DNA of 64,000 nt from positions 69,878,944 through 69,942,943 of the forward strand of contig OX419755.1 in the NCBI GenBank assembly GCA_948567375.1. The letters run 5' to 3'. Each line of letters begins with the position of its first letter. The first letter of the stretch is position 1. The DNA is from Lunularia cruciata (Eukaryota; Streptophyta; Marchantiopsida; Lunulariales; Lunulariaceae). A model generated the notes under the pieces. It saw nothing but the letters and a program-made list of their open reading frames with translations. It was not told the DNA's origin and did not search any database. A program made the position numbers and the translations under genes. Below are positions 31,640 to 45,430 of the stretch, one piece after another.

Positions 31640-33330
31640 GGCAAAGGAAAAAAATGGAACTAGCTGCATGAGCACAAGGCATACCCTCATCTTATCAACT
31701 AACACAAGTACATTGTTGCTCAACAAGCTTTATAATATAGTTGTTTGGAAATAAATAACGTTGTTTGTATGCAAATTGGAGCAATAGACTTGAAACCACC
31801 AAGCTTTTTGCATTGCCTAAGGAGAAGACTTTTTTCATCCTTAACAAGACTTCTTGCCACAAGCTACATGGACTTGTCATGGCAAGTTTCCAGCCAGCAT
31901 ATCAACACTAGGAAATGATGTTCTGATTGTGAGCTTGTAAAAGCCAAAAACTCAATGACTCTATAATGTTGGAAGTCAAGTGGCCAAAGTAGATGTAGTT
32001 GCTCAAAACTATTGTGGTGCATTCTTGGCCAACCAAATATGCTCATCTCCATTTTTTTCATCCAAGCATATGCTCCTCAAAGCAAACATTGTCCTTTGCA
32101 TAGGTGACTTTGCATAAGGACTCAAAAAGTTGGAGATTTTAGGATGCATGGCCAAGGTTTTCTACCAACTAAAACATGGTAGTAGCCTAAGAATACTTGA
32201 AAATCCCATAAATGAAGATTTTTTGTTGATCCAAGAGGAACATCAAGTGGAGAAGCTCAAGATACATTACAATTTATTTTTTCATAAAGAGCCAAGAACC
32301 ACATCCAATTTGCATCATTTTTGGCATTAACAATAGCAAAATTGAGGGGAAATAAAGCTCATTCTGCATCAATTGGCATTACACAAAGTACAATACCTAG
32401 ATGCTTTCCTTTCAAACACACTCTACCAAGGATAACAAGTGGTCTGCAAGCTTGGAACCATGGATAGAAGGTGCAAAGGCAATAAAAAGCCACAAAAAGT
32501 GGTCACCATCCTTCTCCAAAATTATATATGAGCCAAGCATAACACTCTTCATGGCTTGACCGTATACCCCCACTCTTTGATATGCTACTTCTTGAGCACC
32601 AAAAGTTACCAAATCTTACTCTTTGGCATGATATGCCTAATAGTATGTCACTATGATCCCATATTCATATTTGAAGTTATTTATGATCTCTTATGGTGAG
32701 TATGTGGGAATGTCACAAAGTTGAAGATGATATGTAATGGTTCTCCAAATGCTCTATCCCTCAACAAGAGTGATGTGCTTGCAAAGTCTTGGTCACACAT
32801 TTTGGACTACCATTCTTCAAAGAGGCATAAAAGTGCAAGATGTAACTTGCTTGTGGCAAGCAATTGTAAATTATGTTGAATCTATCATGATTATGTGTGT
32901 TTCAAAGCTTAAACATACAACCACTTCATGTACATGTTGGTAAAGTTTCTCCATGGAAAGGAAGGAAAATCTAGTTTTCAATGCTTCTGTCATGTTGGGA
33001 TGAGGTGGAAGAATTTTTTTCCATTTGCACTAGGTCTTAACTATCCTAAAATTAATTTCTTTGACATCACCACCTTCATATCTTGAACAAGAATCTCACA
33101 TTGTTTAGAGATGCAAACATTTTAGTCATAATTAGTGATTAAATCTATCTTTGTCTATATTAAACCATCACCTCAAGCATGGAAGTATCCAGAAAGTAGG
33201 TAGCTGCTCTGATGGGTGTGTACCAAGCACCCAATGCTAAGATGACCTTTGATTGGAATTGTCTATTTATGTTTGTAAAAATTACTTCTTCCATCAAAGA
33301 CTTGGACATCTCCACAATGGATGAAAATGA
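31640..33330 (-). pseudogene. Mutator-like (MULE/MuDR) transposase, heavily decayed
   Basis: Reading the minus strand across frames gives the MULE transposase signature in order. First come YGIIVTYY and AYHAKE, then SVMLGSYIILEKDGDHF, IAFAPSIHG and CRPLVILGRVCLKGKH (the usual D-G after the Leu is G-R here). Then follow ALFPLNFAIVNAKNDANW and WFLALYEKI, MFLLDQQKI, and the C-terminal FGHLTSNIIESLSFWLLQA. Near 31665-31716 a SWIM zinc finger reads CTC, two stops, then DEGMPCAHA. These match the family's conserved core and C-terminal finger in order and spacing. At least ten stops and several frameshifts make it non-functional. No terminal inverted repeats were found. The N-terminal limit is uncertain. 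Confidence 0.8.
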
Positions 33331-33339
33331 GGTCCTTGC

Positions 33340-35222
33340 ATGTCATTCAAGATCTACAACCCCATAGATGTGCACTTCTTCAAAAGCACTTAATGGCCAT
33401 AATCTCTATAGAAAAAGGGATTTGCTAAAAATTTGCAAGCACTTAATGGCCATAAAAAATTCTCAATTCAAATCATTTGCAACATCTAGATATAGATCAA
33501 GTTCAAGCCTCAAGTGTGATATATGGGTGGACTTGGCAATGTATTCCATTACAAACAAAGCTCCACTACATGAATACCATGGTTACCCTAGGTCTTACAC
33601 ATTTACTAACCCTCTAATTCAACACCAACGTCATATCTTCAACACAAATCTTATGTAGTTTGTCATGTGCACTACATAGAGTGTGTTGTACAAGATGAAC
33701 TCGAGGTATATTCACAAATTTTAAGATTACATGGGTATTTTTTAGTTCATGGAAAAATTTAGGGATATCTATCAATTTTTCCCATAAACTCAATATCTAA
33801 TTGGTAATTCTTGGTCCTTAATAGTGGCTTCCTAGTTCAAAATATTTGGTACCTTATATGGTACACAATCCTAACTTTAGGACTTTAGAAAGATATAAGT
33901 AATTTGTCCATTTTAAGAATCAAGGTCCTTAATACTACTTTTTGTGCTTGGCCATATGACAATTTTATATAGAGAAACTATGATACAAGGATGATAAGAG
34001 AGATGGTTTTGTGTGGATGACAAAATTATGCCAAACATCATAATCTGTTCATGAAAATGTTATTGAATAAGAATCAATAAGGAACAAACATGGAAGCATG
34101 TAAACATGTAAAATTCTCAACCCCAAGAAGAAGATAAAAGACTTTTGGATGTTATAATTCTATTACTTAAGAGGAAAAAAAATAATTTTCAAACTTGATA
34201 TACAAGGCATAGATAGAAAACCATTAGAAAAGTTACATAATATAAGAATTTGTATTGGTACCTACATGGGAAATAGCATTAAAGCTCAACTCTTCATACT
34301 TGAATATGGAAAGGTTGGACTTAAGACTTAGCATCAAGTACTAAGAATGTATTGTCAAAAATTATTGTCAAGAATGTCAATTTTGTACTAGATTAGTTAT
34401 TTAGAATTATGTATTAGGAAAATGATACCAACAACTAGGAACTAGGAACTAACCACTAGGTTCACACTCTTTCATTTATTACTAGTGTAAGCACCATGTA
34501 TCATGCATTGGTACCCTAGTCTCATGCTGCAAATTTCTACGATTGGATCTAGAGGTAGTTCATGGATGATGGATTGGGATGGCTGACTACACTACCTTAG
34601 AGGTAGTGTAGATGGTGATGATGATGGACTACACTACTACTATAGGAAATATATTTTGAAGGAAATTAAGATGTAGATTTCACAAATTTAAAATTTTCAT
34701 TTACAAAGGTAAAAGTCATAGGTTTGTTTGAGTATTATGTTTTTGTTCTTAAGTTTGCTAATATCTTAGATACTAAAACCAAATCCATTAGTCAGTTATG
34801 ATGGGATGACTATTATGGAGAAGTGAAGGCTAAGCATAAAAACCTACCCAATCATAAACATGAAATTCAAATCTAAAGATAATAGACCAAAAATAAGATT
34901 CCATTTGTAAATTGTAACAATTTATCATAATAAATTTGTAAATAATTTTTAGATAAATTACTATAAAAATCCATTAAATTACTTTTAGATGCTTAGGAAA
35001 TATATTTAGAATACTTTCCAAGTAAAATTTACAAGGTACAAAGAACATTTTCAAAGACCAAGTGTGCTAGAAAGATACTTAGCAATCTTATAGTAATTAA
35101 ATTTTTAGGGACTCTAATATCTCAATATTTACAAAGTAGTACTAAAAATGATAAGAATAGGTTGTTCCTTCAAGGATATGAGTTGGAAATGACTAGGATT
35201 GAAGAGAGAAATTTTTATTTTT
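33340..35222. other. AT-rich interval, no gene recognised
   Basis: No coding region was recognised. Notable items are a perfect 11-bp inverted repeat CTACACTACCT at 34587-34597 and 34601-34611 with a 3-bp loop. It is followed by a third partial copy of CTACACTAC. Confidence 0.45.
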
Positions 35223-38200
35223 CTATTTTTTATTTGCCTTCTCTTTTAAGCCAATCTGGGTTGCTTGGGCTTTGACCACCAGCTCCTCCCTTATTTGGAG
35301 GAAATCTATGTCTTTATCATCTTTCTCCTCTCTTGCTTTGGCTAGCAACTTATCAAATTGAAGACCTATCTCCATTTGATATTCAACCATTTGTATTTCC
35401 AAGGTCATTACACTTACTTTGACAATTTCATATGTGTGCACTTGCTGACAACTTTTTCATCCTATACCTTTAGTTGGTTTTTTTTTACCTTTGCTACTTA
35501 TGGTGGTGTTATAGTCAAAGCACTCACGTCTCCCATCTTAGCTCAAGTCTCTTCTTTGTACTTGATCCAAGTTGCCTCACTTTGCTCCTTCACTTCAAAA
35601 TTCTCTTGCACCAAGTCATTCACTCTTTGGCCTCCTTCCTTGTATAGATCCCTCACCTTTGCTATGTCTTCTTTTGCCTTGGCTTATTCTGCCTTAAATC
35701 ATTTAAGAGTTATTTTGGATCTACTTCATGAAGGAGGCATATTGGTGATGCTTTCGTATGAGTCTTAGTACTCGGGCATTATCTGATTATTGTGTATAAT
35801 CTACTAATGATAGCTGATCATTCAAGTCTCAAATTCTCTCTTATTTCAATTAGTCTTCCATTTTACTCTATCTACAAATTTTATTGCTTCTCTCTCCCAC
35901 TTTTTATTGTTTGGACTTCCACCCAAAAGATGATGTTTCATCTTCTTCAACTCCTTTGTATTCCAAAATTGTATACTCTACACATTCTATGATTATCTCC
36001 ATTAATTGGTTGCATATCAATCAAGTAGATGTCTCCTTTGCAAAATGAATCCATCCTTTGGGTTGAGTAATTTCACTTGGAACCATTTTAGAGGAACCCT
36101 CAACTATTGCTTTCACTTCTCCTTTAACATGGTTGAAAGTGTTACAAATACAAAGGTCCTACAATTCACACACTATCTCTTTCAACTTTATCCTGTTAAC
36201 TCTTGAATTTGAAGGTTGGCAAGTTCCAACTCTTCCTTCACCATCATCAATTCTTTATCATTTGCTTGATAAACTTCATATTATTCTATTTTGTCATGAT
36301 ATTTGTAACACCAAAGCTAGTTTGCTTGGATGTTGGAGTGGTAGTGTTGGTAGTCATATTTATTTTGGTAGTTGCTCATGGACTACTTGATGGCGGCCAG
36401 ATTTCATTTTAGTGCTACCGATCACATAGTGGGACATACTATCACTTGCATTGTTGTATGTGCCATCAATGGTGCCGTAAGAGTCAGGAACCTAGGTCAA
36501 GCAAAGGGGTATACTTTTAAAGTGTAGCTCCTTAGAGCTCACTTTTCTGATGTTGAGCCTTTGAGTTCTTGGTCATGGTGGATAGAGGCTGGCAGGCATC
36601 ACTTGGAGTCTCTTAGCTAGAGTGGAGATAGCTTGATTGTAATCAATGCCCAAATTGTTGGCAAATTGTTGAGTGGAGGATAGAGTATAGATCTCATTTG
36701 AGCATGATTTGTAAAGAGTTGAATTTTTTATTGTGGCACTTTAGAGTTCTTGCATGACTTATGTGTAAGTTTTGATTCTATGGTGCATGATGTTGATATT
36801 AATGTATGTTGTGTAGTGATGTATATACGCATGAAAACTTCCACTCTTGTCTTTGTCTTGAGCTCCTCTATCTCTCTTCTTCCTTCTTGTCCACTTTCTT
36901 CTTCATCTTGAAAACTATCCGGCTTGTTATTGTTGTGTAATTGTAGACTCATGAGCCAAAGAAGTTGTAATTGCACCATGCACACATGATCATTATTTAA
37001 AGATCATATGGACATGAATTCATTTTATTGTGAGCTTCTCAATTCATTAATTAAGTAAATTTTGGTAAAGGATGCTGAAGTACTACTTCAGCATCCCCTT
37101 GGCCTACATTTGGATTGTTAGTTAAAGGTTGATCAAAGTTAAGAAATTTAACTTCAGAAATAATAACTTCTGGTCTTGGAAGCAAAGTATTCTAACTTTA
37201 ATTCTTTTTGAATTAATTAAATCACAAAAATTTCAATCAAGTTAAAATTTGAAAATCAAATCAATTAATAAGACGTCATTTATTAGGAAATTGTCTTCTT
37301 TTGAAACTCCTTGACCTTCTACATCAATTTGATTTTGCATTCCAACTCTCTTAGAGTCTCTTCTTCAATTGCTCAAACTTCTTCTCCACACATTTTACAT
37401 TGGTCTTGTAGTTGTAAAGAGCCACCTGCATTCTCCTTACCATCCCTTCATGATTTTGGATGTTTGGCAATTGCTTTGCATATTTAGGGTACACCAACCA
37501 CATTAATTCAATAATTACAACAATCATGTCTTCAAGACTCTTGCAATTCACACCACCAACAATCTCCATAGTGTTGGTAATGCTTTTCCTCCACCATCTT
37601 CATCATCTCTTTTGGGGCCTTGATATGACTATTTTCATGGAATTTATCATCACACTCTCTAATTTCTTGAAAGACCTCCTCCCTCTTGACTATTTCACTA
37701 GATAGTCATCCACAATGTAATAATATCCAAACTTTTGTTGCTCTGTAGTGATGAACAACTCCATCTTGCATAGAAATGAATAGCAAATTGCACCAAGTAG
37801 TGCAGTCCCTTTTCACCAAAAGCATTGTACATCTTGTGGGTATAACTATGGAAAATGCATATCATGTTAGCCACCTCCCATACAAACAAAATTTAGAAAA
37901 ATACTACCTAATGTTTTGATTAGTATCTGGTTTGTTCCTATCAAAAGAGCTTCATCACCACCATCTCCATGGCCTACTTTGCAGGATCTTGGTTGTGAAA
38001 TAAGGGCCATTTGCCCTTTAGTAATCCATAGGGAATGAAATTTTGCCTCGATTGAGCATCTATCTTCTCTATCTCAAAAAAAAAAGAATTTAGGGTGTAC
38101 ACATAATCTTCTCTAGCATTTTTACCAAGGACTTGTTTCCATTGCAATTATATCTAGTCTTTCAAATTACCCCAACAAGTATCTTGGTTTAGGTTTTGTG

Positions 38201-38228
38201 CATTTTGTATCTCTTGGGTAATTGCCAT
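35223..38228 (-). pseudogene. Unidentified long coiled-coil protein gene, decayed
   Basis: A chain of coding-like segments on the minus strand spans about 1000 codons. It starts at ATG 38226-38228 (MAITQEIQNAQNLNQDTCW) and includes EDYVYTLNSFF, QSRQNFIPYGLLKGKWPL, NMICIFHSYTHKMYNAF, ELFITTEQQKFGYYYIVDDY and VKREEVFQEIRECDD. It continues with SLEDMIVVIIELMWLVYP, YKTNVKCVEKKFEQLKKRL, QQFANNLGIDYNQAISTLAK and ELMMVKEELELANLQIQEL, and ends with LLAKAREEKDDKDIDF before a stop at 35223. The C-terminal half is Lys/Glu-rich with heptad-like spacing, so coiled coil is likely. Stops look like C-to-T changes. I do not recognise the family. A Gag-like or transposon-associated protein is possible from context only. 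Confidence 0.5.
37070..37096. repeat. 13-bp perfect palindrome with 1-bp centre
   Basis: GGATGCTGAAGTA at 37070-37082 is inverted exactly at 37084-37096. It lies in a non-coding-looking gap of the decayed 35-38 kb gene. Confidence 0.9.
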
Positions 38229-41200
38229 TTATGTACAAGTCTAATCCCATAGTAGGAGCTATGGAGTAGCTTCCCCTAAAATATCATCTCCCATTTGTCA
38301 AGTGTTGAAGTTCAAAGGTTCAAGGCTTTTACCTTGCACTTTCCTTTGGAAACAACACCAAACACCATTGCACAATTTCAACCAATCATTCTATTGAGTT
38401 ACTACCTTAACTGATCAACCTTCCAATAATTGATTGTTCATTCTTAACTTGTATGGTAGCCTTAAATTGCAACTCAACTCTTGTAACCTTAAATTGAAAC
38501 TCAACTCTCAACTTGCACTCTCATTCCTTTGTTGCAAATTCTCTAACTTCAAGATTAAACTTGGCCAACATTAGGATCTCTACAATAAGAACTCAATTTA
38601 TAGCCAAGGGCTTCAATTTGTCACTAGTTAGTCATTTGTGTGTTTGTTTCTCACATATTTGGAACATATTTAGGTACAAAATGTCATCTTCCAAAAGTAC
38701 TTGCCATAGCTTTTAGTGGACTCAAATTGTATTTGGCCAAAATTCAAAATTCCTTACTTTGGCAAAACTTCTTGGTTAGTATAGTTCCTTTGACTTAACT
38801 CCTATTATTCCCAAAGATGAAGACTTTTTCTTGTTAACCAAACATCTTGTTCATGAAGGAATATACAAGGAAAGGATACCTCCCTTAATACGTACAAAAC
38901 CTCTACTTTCAAGATAAAAAGTAATAGAAAAGAAAGACAATAAAAGTTATAAAATTTTCAAGTACCACACACTTTCTAGCTTTGACAATTTAACAGCATA
39001 TCTTTTAATTTTTTCATCCATTAAGAATAACATCATAAAAAATTCTGCTTAAATATAGAAGTTATGGAGAAATTTAAAAAAAGGACCTATCACGTGAACC
39101 CATATGGTATCATGTTATATATAATTAAAAAAAATCTAGCATTTAGTTTATGAATATAAGAACAAGACCCTTAATCATAAGATCCAAATTTATGCGACCA
39201 AAATTAAATCCAAAATCTTATGTAGTTTATCATCTTGATTTCAATCTCTTAGACTATTGGATCTTATTGGATCTTATATCTAAACCACTTAGTGCATGTA
39301 TACAATGTTTCCAAATCCAAACAAAGTCAAGTATCAAACTATACATTTGATACGAAGATATAATCAAGGAGTATGAGTGTACAATAGTTATTATGTGTAA
39401 GTTAATATGGGTAAAATTAAGGATTAATGTTCATATAATTGGAATGTTCATTCATGAAATTGGAAGTTAAGAAGAATTGATTCAAGATACTTATGTATTG
39501 GAGTAAGATGTTTTTAAGTTTGAGAACTAAGAAATTTATGGTTTAGGAGACCAAATTTGTAAATAGTAGGACAATGCAAAAGCTTCTATTTTTGAGAGTT
39601 TTCCTATCATTTCTATCCAATATCCATTATGATTACAATTGCATTGGAAATCTCTCTTACATTTTCACTTTTTGAAACCAAAATCATGAGAAATGAAGCC
39701 ACATGTAGAAGTTACAAGGAAATGAAAAAGATCAATTTTTTTCTCTTTGATACCTACTTTTGTTATTTTAAATTCTGATTTTGTATCTTGCAAGTATGAA
39801 ATGCTCTTTAATAACAATCTTGTAGTACCGAATACTAAGATTATTTAAATATTATTTTTCTTTTCTTTTCTTTCCTTGCAAATTTCTTTAAATTTTAAAA
39901 TAAAATTTGAGACCAAAATCATAAAAAAAGCCCAATATTGAAGTTATGTAGAAATGAAAAATATCCAGTCTGTTTTAATGAGTACTTCATTTTACTAATT
40001 AGAGTCCAAAACAATTTCACAAGATTAGGTGTTCATCAACTATAATTTTGGAACTCATATTGGTAATTTCTGAAGATACTGTAAATATTTTACTTTATTA
40101 ATTTTTATTAATTTTCTTTCTAGATAATTTTTCTAATGGATATCATCGAATAAGAAAGTAGTTTAAATTTTACATAAAATGAGACTAAAATCTCAGTGAA
40201 TAGAGTCCAAATAGTCCAAATCAATAGTCAATAATAGAAATTATTAAAAAATATTCCTTATGACTACCATATTTATGATTTTAAAAATATAATAGAAGGA
40301 TCAAGTGCTACTAAATAGCAACATTCTTGTCCAAATCAATAGTCAATAATAAAAAATAGAGATTTTACTTCATAATTTGGTTGATTTTTAATGTAAACTC
40401 AATTTCAAATGGTTGATGGAATTTTTTTTATTCTACATCCAATGAGGCCAAAATCATAAAAGAGAATCTGCTTATAATAATTTTAGGGAAATTAAATTTT
40501 GAATTGTATCCCGTGGATGTTACCATCTTACAGTTTTGGAGTTCAGAATGAGTCATTCCTTCATTGTTTATCATTATTAATCATGAAGTTTATGGTTTCT
40601 TTGTTCTTTGTACTTGGTGTTTCCTTTATTCAAATCCAAATTTTTTTTGGTCTTTATCCTAATCTGGTTGTGATTCATCAATAAATTTGGCCTTTGAGTC
40701 ATTTGAGGTGGTTTAATATAAAACTAAAATTGCCTTAAACACATTTAGTTAGTTCTAAATCAACAATACAAATTCCCAAAAAATTTAGATCTCAAATCTC
40801 TTACTTGATATATGTAAATTTGACACCTTATTCTTGGCATCTTTATATCGTCTTTGTCTTTTATTTTATACTTAGTGCCTTTTAGCACTAAATGTGGTAA
40901 TGTATGAGTCTTGTCTTTAAATATGGTAATCTATGAGTCTTGTCTCTAAATATCAAAATTGATATCCAAATTAATTGTCAAGTGTGCTATAACTATAAAA
41001 GGATACATGCATTATGTATTTATGAGCTCTCTAGTACATAATAATTATAATCTTTATAATTTTCAAAATTACCATTTACATATTAATAACATCTAAATTT
41101 TAGGCTCTTCACTACATTTTTACATTAAAGAGTTAATAAGATGCTTGTCAATAAAGCAATATGATTTGAATGTGGTCAAATTATAGATATCTATAGCTCT

Positions 41201-43844
41201 TTACTCTAAAAAGAACATATTTTCACTGTGTGTATTATGTCATGGAGATCCTATAAAAATTTATTAATGTAACAAGGTATTATCCAAGTTATAAAAAATT
41301 GAAATACTATAATCAAGGAGGAAGAGCATAAGTGGACTATGAAATATCATTAGCATAAGCTTCATTATCAAGACCTCAATACCTTATGTTTAGATTTGGA
41401 CCTGTAAAGATATATAACAATCATCATATTACAATCCAAAGAATCAATAACAAGATATATGTATTTGTTGTAAATCATAGGTCTTACTCTTAGTAAATTA
41501 AGAATCTATATCATCTTCTTACTTGCATATGGTTTGAAACTTGCAAGCTCAACCTAACTAAGATAATATGAGTTCCACAAGAAAGATGTAAGAAATTATT
41601 ATACAATAATAGATAGTCTCTCAATGTGAAAAAATTTGCTCAAATTGTAGAAAAGTTGATATGAAATCCTAACTATCTATTTACAGAAAATATCAATGCC
41701 ACAATTGGTACATTTTTGAGATGAAATTAAGATCATATGACTTGTGTATATTATAATTACATTATGTGGTGTGATTTCTACCATACATATTGTTACTTGG
41801 TGATGTTATCATGACTCAAGGTATATATTATTACATCATTATATAATTGGAGTTCTTAGTACATATAGTTACAACTCTTTAGATCCTTTTATGGCAATAC
41901 AAATGTGCAATCAATACAAATAATTTATGAGATTGATGTAAAGAAATTGGGTGTGGATTGAATTGAAAAGATCTCTTAACAAACAAGTATCAAACCTAAG
42001 ACTGTTCTTCCCAATATTTTAGCCTTTTCCATATGGTTAGATCCTCAAAGTATGATCTATGAGTAGATAACTTAAATCAATATGGTTTTTACTTAGACAA
42101 CTAATATTTTTTTTTACTTCAATTAAAGTCTTAGGTATTTTTACTCCTTGAATTGCATATTCAAAAAAATAAATTTTCAACAAGGCATAATATTTCAGTT
42201 TAGATGATTTGGAATAATACCATGTTAATCATAAAAGGTAAAATTTGGGAAGTACATACAATTTGGGAAATACATACATTCATTTTTAAAAGAAAAATTT
42301 TAAATACAAGAATAACTCAAATAATTGTCCAAATATTTTATTAGTAGAAATAATGAAGCATATGCTATACAATCACACAAGTCTAACAATATTACAAACT
42401 TGTTTATAGATTGGTTGCACAAGCAAAATACACTTTCATTAAATCACAACTAAGTTTAAGAATCTACATCTACATTTGAAGTACTCTATCATCCAAATTC
42501 ATATATTTCCTTGTGCAATTTGATGATTCATTGCATGAGCAAATAATAATATCACTTTCAAAGTTATAAGGTAATTGTCACTTTTACAATATTACTCTCT
42601 TTGCCTACATGTCTCTCTCTTCAGCTCTCTCCCTTTTGTAAAACTCATCTTTCAAGATTAAAAAAATCTAAACCTTGAAAAAAATTCCTTTTTAGCTATA
42701 TGATTCCATAGGATTCTCTTAGATGCTCCTCTCTTCAACTCTTTTCTCTTTCTATAAGAACTTTGGTATGATTGACTAGTGTGTCCTTTCTAGTAATGAT
42801 ACCACACTTCTCCAAAATGCATTATCTTTCTTGTAAATGATCCTTTCTCTACAAGTAGAGTCTCCCTTTCATCAATGGTACTCTCTCTTTTGACATGAGT
42901 CTTGTTGTAGAGTCTTCTACTTAATATGAATACAATGCATTTCAAGAAGTACTCCAAGGTAATCATCTACCTTAATAAAAGAAATTTTTGTATATGGAGG
43001 AGAACCCATATAGATATGCACATCACTAGCATTCAAAGGAAGAATGTGTTCATTTATCATAACTAAAGGTTATTTGGCTACCTATATCAATTTGGTTGAG
43101 GACAATGATTTTTATATGTTAAATCAAACCTGAAATGAAATAAGAAAATTAGATAAGAGAACTTATTGCTAAATAAGTAACCTAGTTTTAAGTATTTTGT
43201 GACTATTTAATAATTTTATATAGTGATACCAAAAGTACAATGTCAAAATCATCAATGTGAGATAATATCAATCAAATCTTCATAAATGGTAGTAAGAAAG
43301 ATTTACTGATGGAATTTTAAGAATATTAATTTTACAAAGCTCATGTTTTTTGGTATTGGGAACGAGTAACTTTTTATTTTGAAAGCAAGTTTCTTTATTT
43401 CTTTAAATGTTAATTGGTCACTTAATATCTTTATTGAGAGAGGTTCATGGATAAAGATAAGACACCTTAAGACAATTGTTATTACACCTTAATCTCATCA
43501 ACCATGGTGAAATAGTTTACAGTAATATAACAAAAAATATGATAAAGTTAGGAAAATTGAACAAAATCTCTTCTCTTCTCTCAACTCTCATCTCTTCTAT
43601 CCATAAAAACTATGAGAAATTAACCTCTTACACTCTTCTTTCTTTTATGTTAGCCTTCAAAGGTACACTCATTTTCACATGTTCTTTTGAAGGTAATACT
43701 TAGTAATCTTTTAAAATTCAACTCACTTTGAGATTATGAATGACATTTCTTGTAAATAAATTATTCAATTATCTTATTCAATTTAATTTAGTGAGATTTA
43801 TAGACAAGATAACAATTAAAATACAACAACTCAATATTTAGGGC
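38229..43844. other. AT-rich interval, no gene recognised
   Basis: More than 5 kb of AT-rich DNA with short random open frames only. There is no LTR, transposase or RNA gene that I can recognise. A stretch at 42590-42910 is CT-rich with repeated CTCTCTTC-like words. Confidence 0.45.
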
Positions 43845-44052
43845 AAAAAAGACCACAAGTTAATCTCAAATAAACACAAGCAACCATCAAGAAAACCCAT
43901 GTTAAAATACAAGCAACTATTAGCAACCCTTGGGAAAAAAGACTAATGAAAAAAGACCACAAGTTAACCTCAAATAAACACAAGCAACCATCAAGAAAAC
44001 CCATGTTACAATACAAGCAACTGTTAGCAACCCTTGGGGAAAAAGACTAATG
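43845..44052. repeat. 104-bp tandem duplication
   Basis: Two adjacent copies (43845-43948 and 43949-44052) share GACCACAAGTTAA, AAACACAAGCAACCATC and TTAGCAACCCTTGGG at 104-bp spacing with only a handful of differences. It is a recent local duplication in otherwise featureless DNA. Confidence 0.93.
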
Positions 44053-45314
44053 AAAAAGTTGCCAAATTTCATAACAATTGGGTTGAACAAAGCGGAAATT
44101 GAAAAAAAGAGCATTTATATCATTTGATTGATATATATTAAAAAAAATTTCTAGGACATCAACTACCATGTTTACATTATTATATGCGTTGTAGGTCTTC
44201 TTCATTATACATCTCAAATGTTTATTTTATATTTGTTCCATAATGTATACTCCATCTTGTTTGGCCCACATATCTTGTTTTTATTGAAAATTAATGTAAA
44301 ATAAAATTTTATTATTCTATGTGAAAAAAATAATATGATTGAATGATTGTGATTGGTGGATATTGTATGTCCTGCACTGAATGTTATGTAACTTCCAAAT
44401 TCTTATACACTGATTATAAGTAACTTAACATGAGTTAAAATTTTTGAGACTTTATCTATCTTGACCTTCTGCATGTTTATATACGTGTGCTATTCTTCGT
44501 GAGAAACTTGATCATGTTCTGTTGTTGTTATTATCTTGCATTCAACTTGAAGTGACCTTGAAACTTGAAGTCATCATTATATTACAAAAGCACACTATAA
44601 AGGATTTCATAGTAAATATATTGCAGAATCAGGAACAAGGAAAGTAAAGATGAAAATTTTTAAATAGGAGCTTTACTTCCTAGATAATTATAGCCTATTC
44701 TTTCATTTCATATAACTCTGATATTTCTATAACAAGATCCTTCCCTTTTTAAATATGTTTCACGATATATCCTAAACGTTGGCATTAAAAGTGATTCATG
44801 GACCAATCCACTAGAGTTCTTGAACTTGTTTTTGAATGAATGCAAGACAATTTTATCACTAAATTTATCTAAGTTTAGATGTTTCAGTTCTCCTCCAAGT
44901 ATGTTTAGAACAGCAAAGACCACTAGGGTTTATCTTTGAGCTACACATGCACCGTTGTTAACTATCCTATCAAGACCGTTGCTACTTGACTCCAAATAAG
45001 GGGTGTTTCTTTTAAATAGTCACAAATTTTTTATTGAGCTTGACTAAAAAGTAAAAAAAGCTCAGAATCTATGTCTTTTCATAGAATTTTCCCAATTCTA
45101 AAAATATCTCCCAATTTAAAGTTGCTTAATTGCTGGCCCATAATCTATTGATTGACTCAGGAAGTATCGTGTAAAATTTGATGGGTATCTATCCATCCCC
45201 GGAAATTCTGGTGTTAAATTATCGAGTTTGACACGGAGGGACATTAAGTAGAAAAATGTAGGGATCGTTCAATCAGGATTCAAACTAAGCTTTGTAGGAT
45301 CTTTCCTAAAATTT
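44053..45314. other. AT-rich interval leading to the composition boundary
   Basis: No gene recognised. From about 45.1 kb CG dinucleotides become frequent, marking the change to the right-hand compositional domain. Confidence 0.45.
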
Positions 45315-45356
45315 GAGTGGATGGTCCTTCCCATGGATGGACCGGACCATCCACTC
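45315..45356. repeat. 13-bp perfect inverted repeat with 16-bp loop
   Basis: GAGTGGATGGTCC at 45315-45327 is inverted exactly at 45344-45356. The loop holds a further ATGGATGGACC, so alternative pairings exist. Confidence 0.9.
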
Positions 45357-45363
45357 ACTTTAC

Positions 45364-45384
45364 TTTTTTTTTTTTTTTTTTTTT
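45364..45384 (+). repeat. T21 homopolymer
   Basis: A run of 21 T residues directly precedes dispersed repeat copy 2. On the minus strand it would be a poly(A) tract just after that repeat, which might be a retroposon tail. Confidence 0.9.
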
Positions 45385-45430
45385 CTCTCCCTTGTTGTAA
45401 GGCTTGATGGGGTCTTCCTATCCTTAGTGC
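45385..45430 (+). repeat. Dispersed repeat, copy 2 (5' part)
   Basis: It reads CTCTCCCTTGTTGTAAGG then CTTGATGGGGTCTTCCTATCC, matching the first two words of the repeat. The CTACGCGGTCGCC word is not preserved. Confidence 0.75.

Noticed and set aside
43831-44114. Minus-strand frames of about 60 codons with repeated hydrophobic words
   Set aside because: The repetition comes from the 104-bp tandem duplication; no evidence of a real repeated protein.
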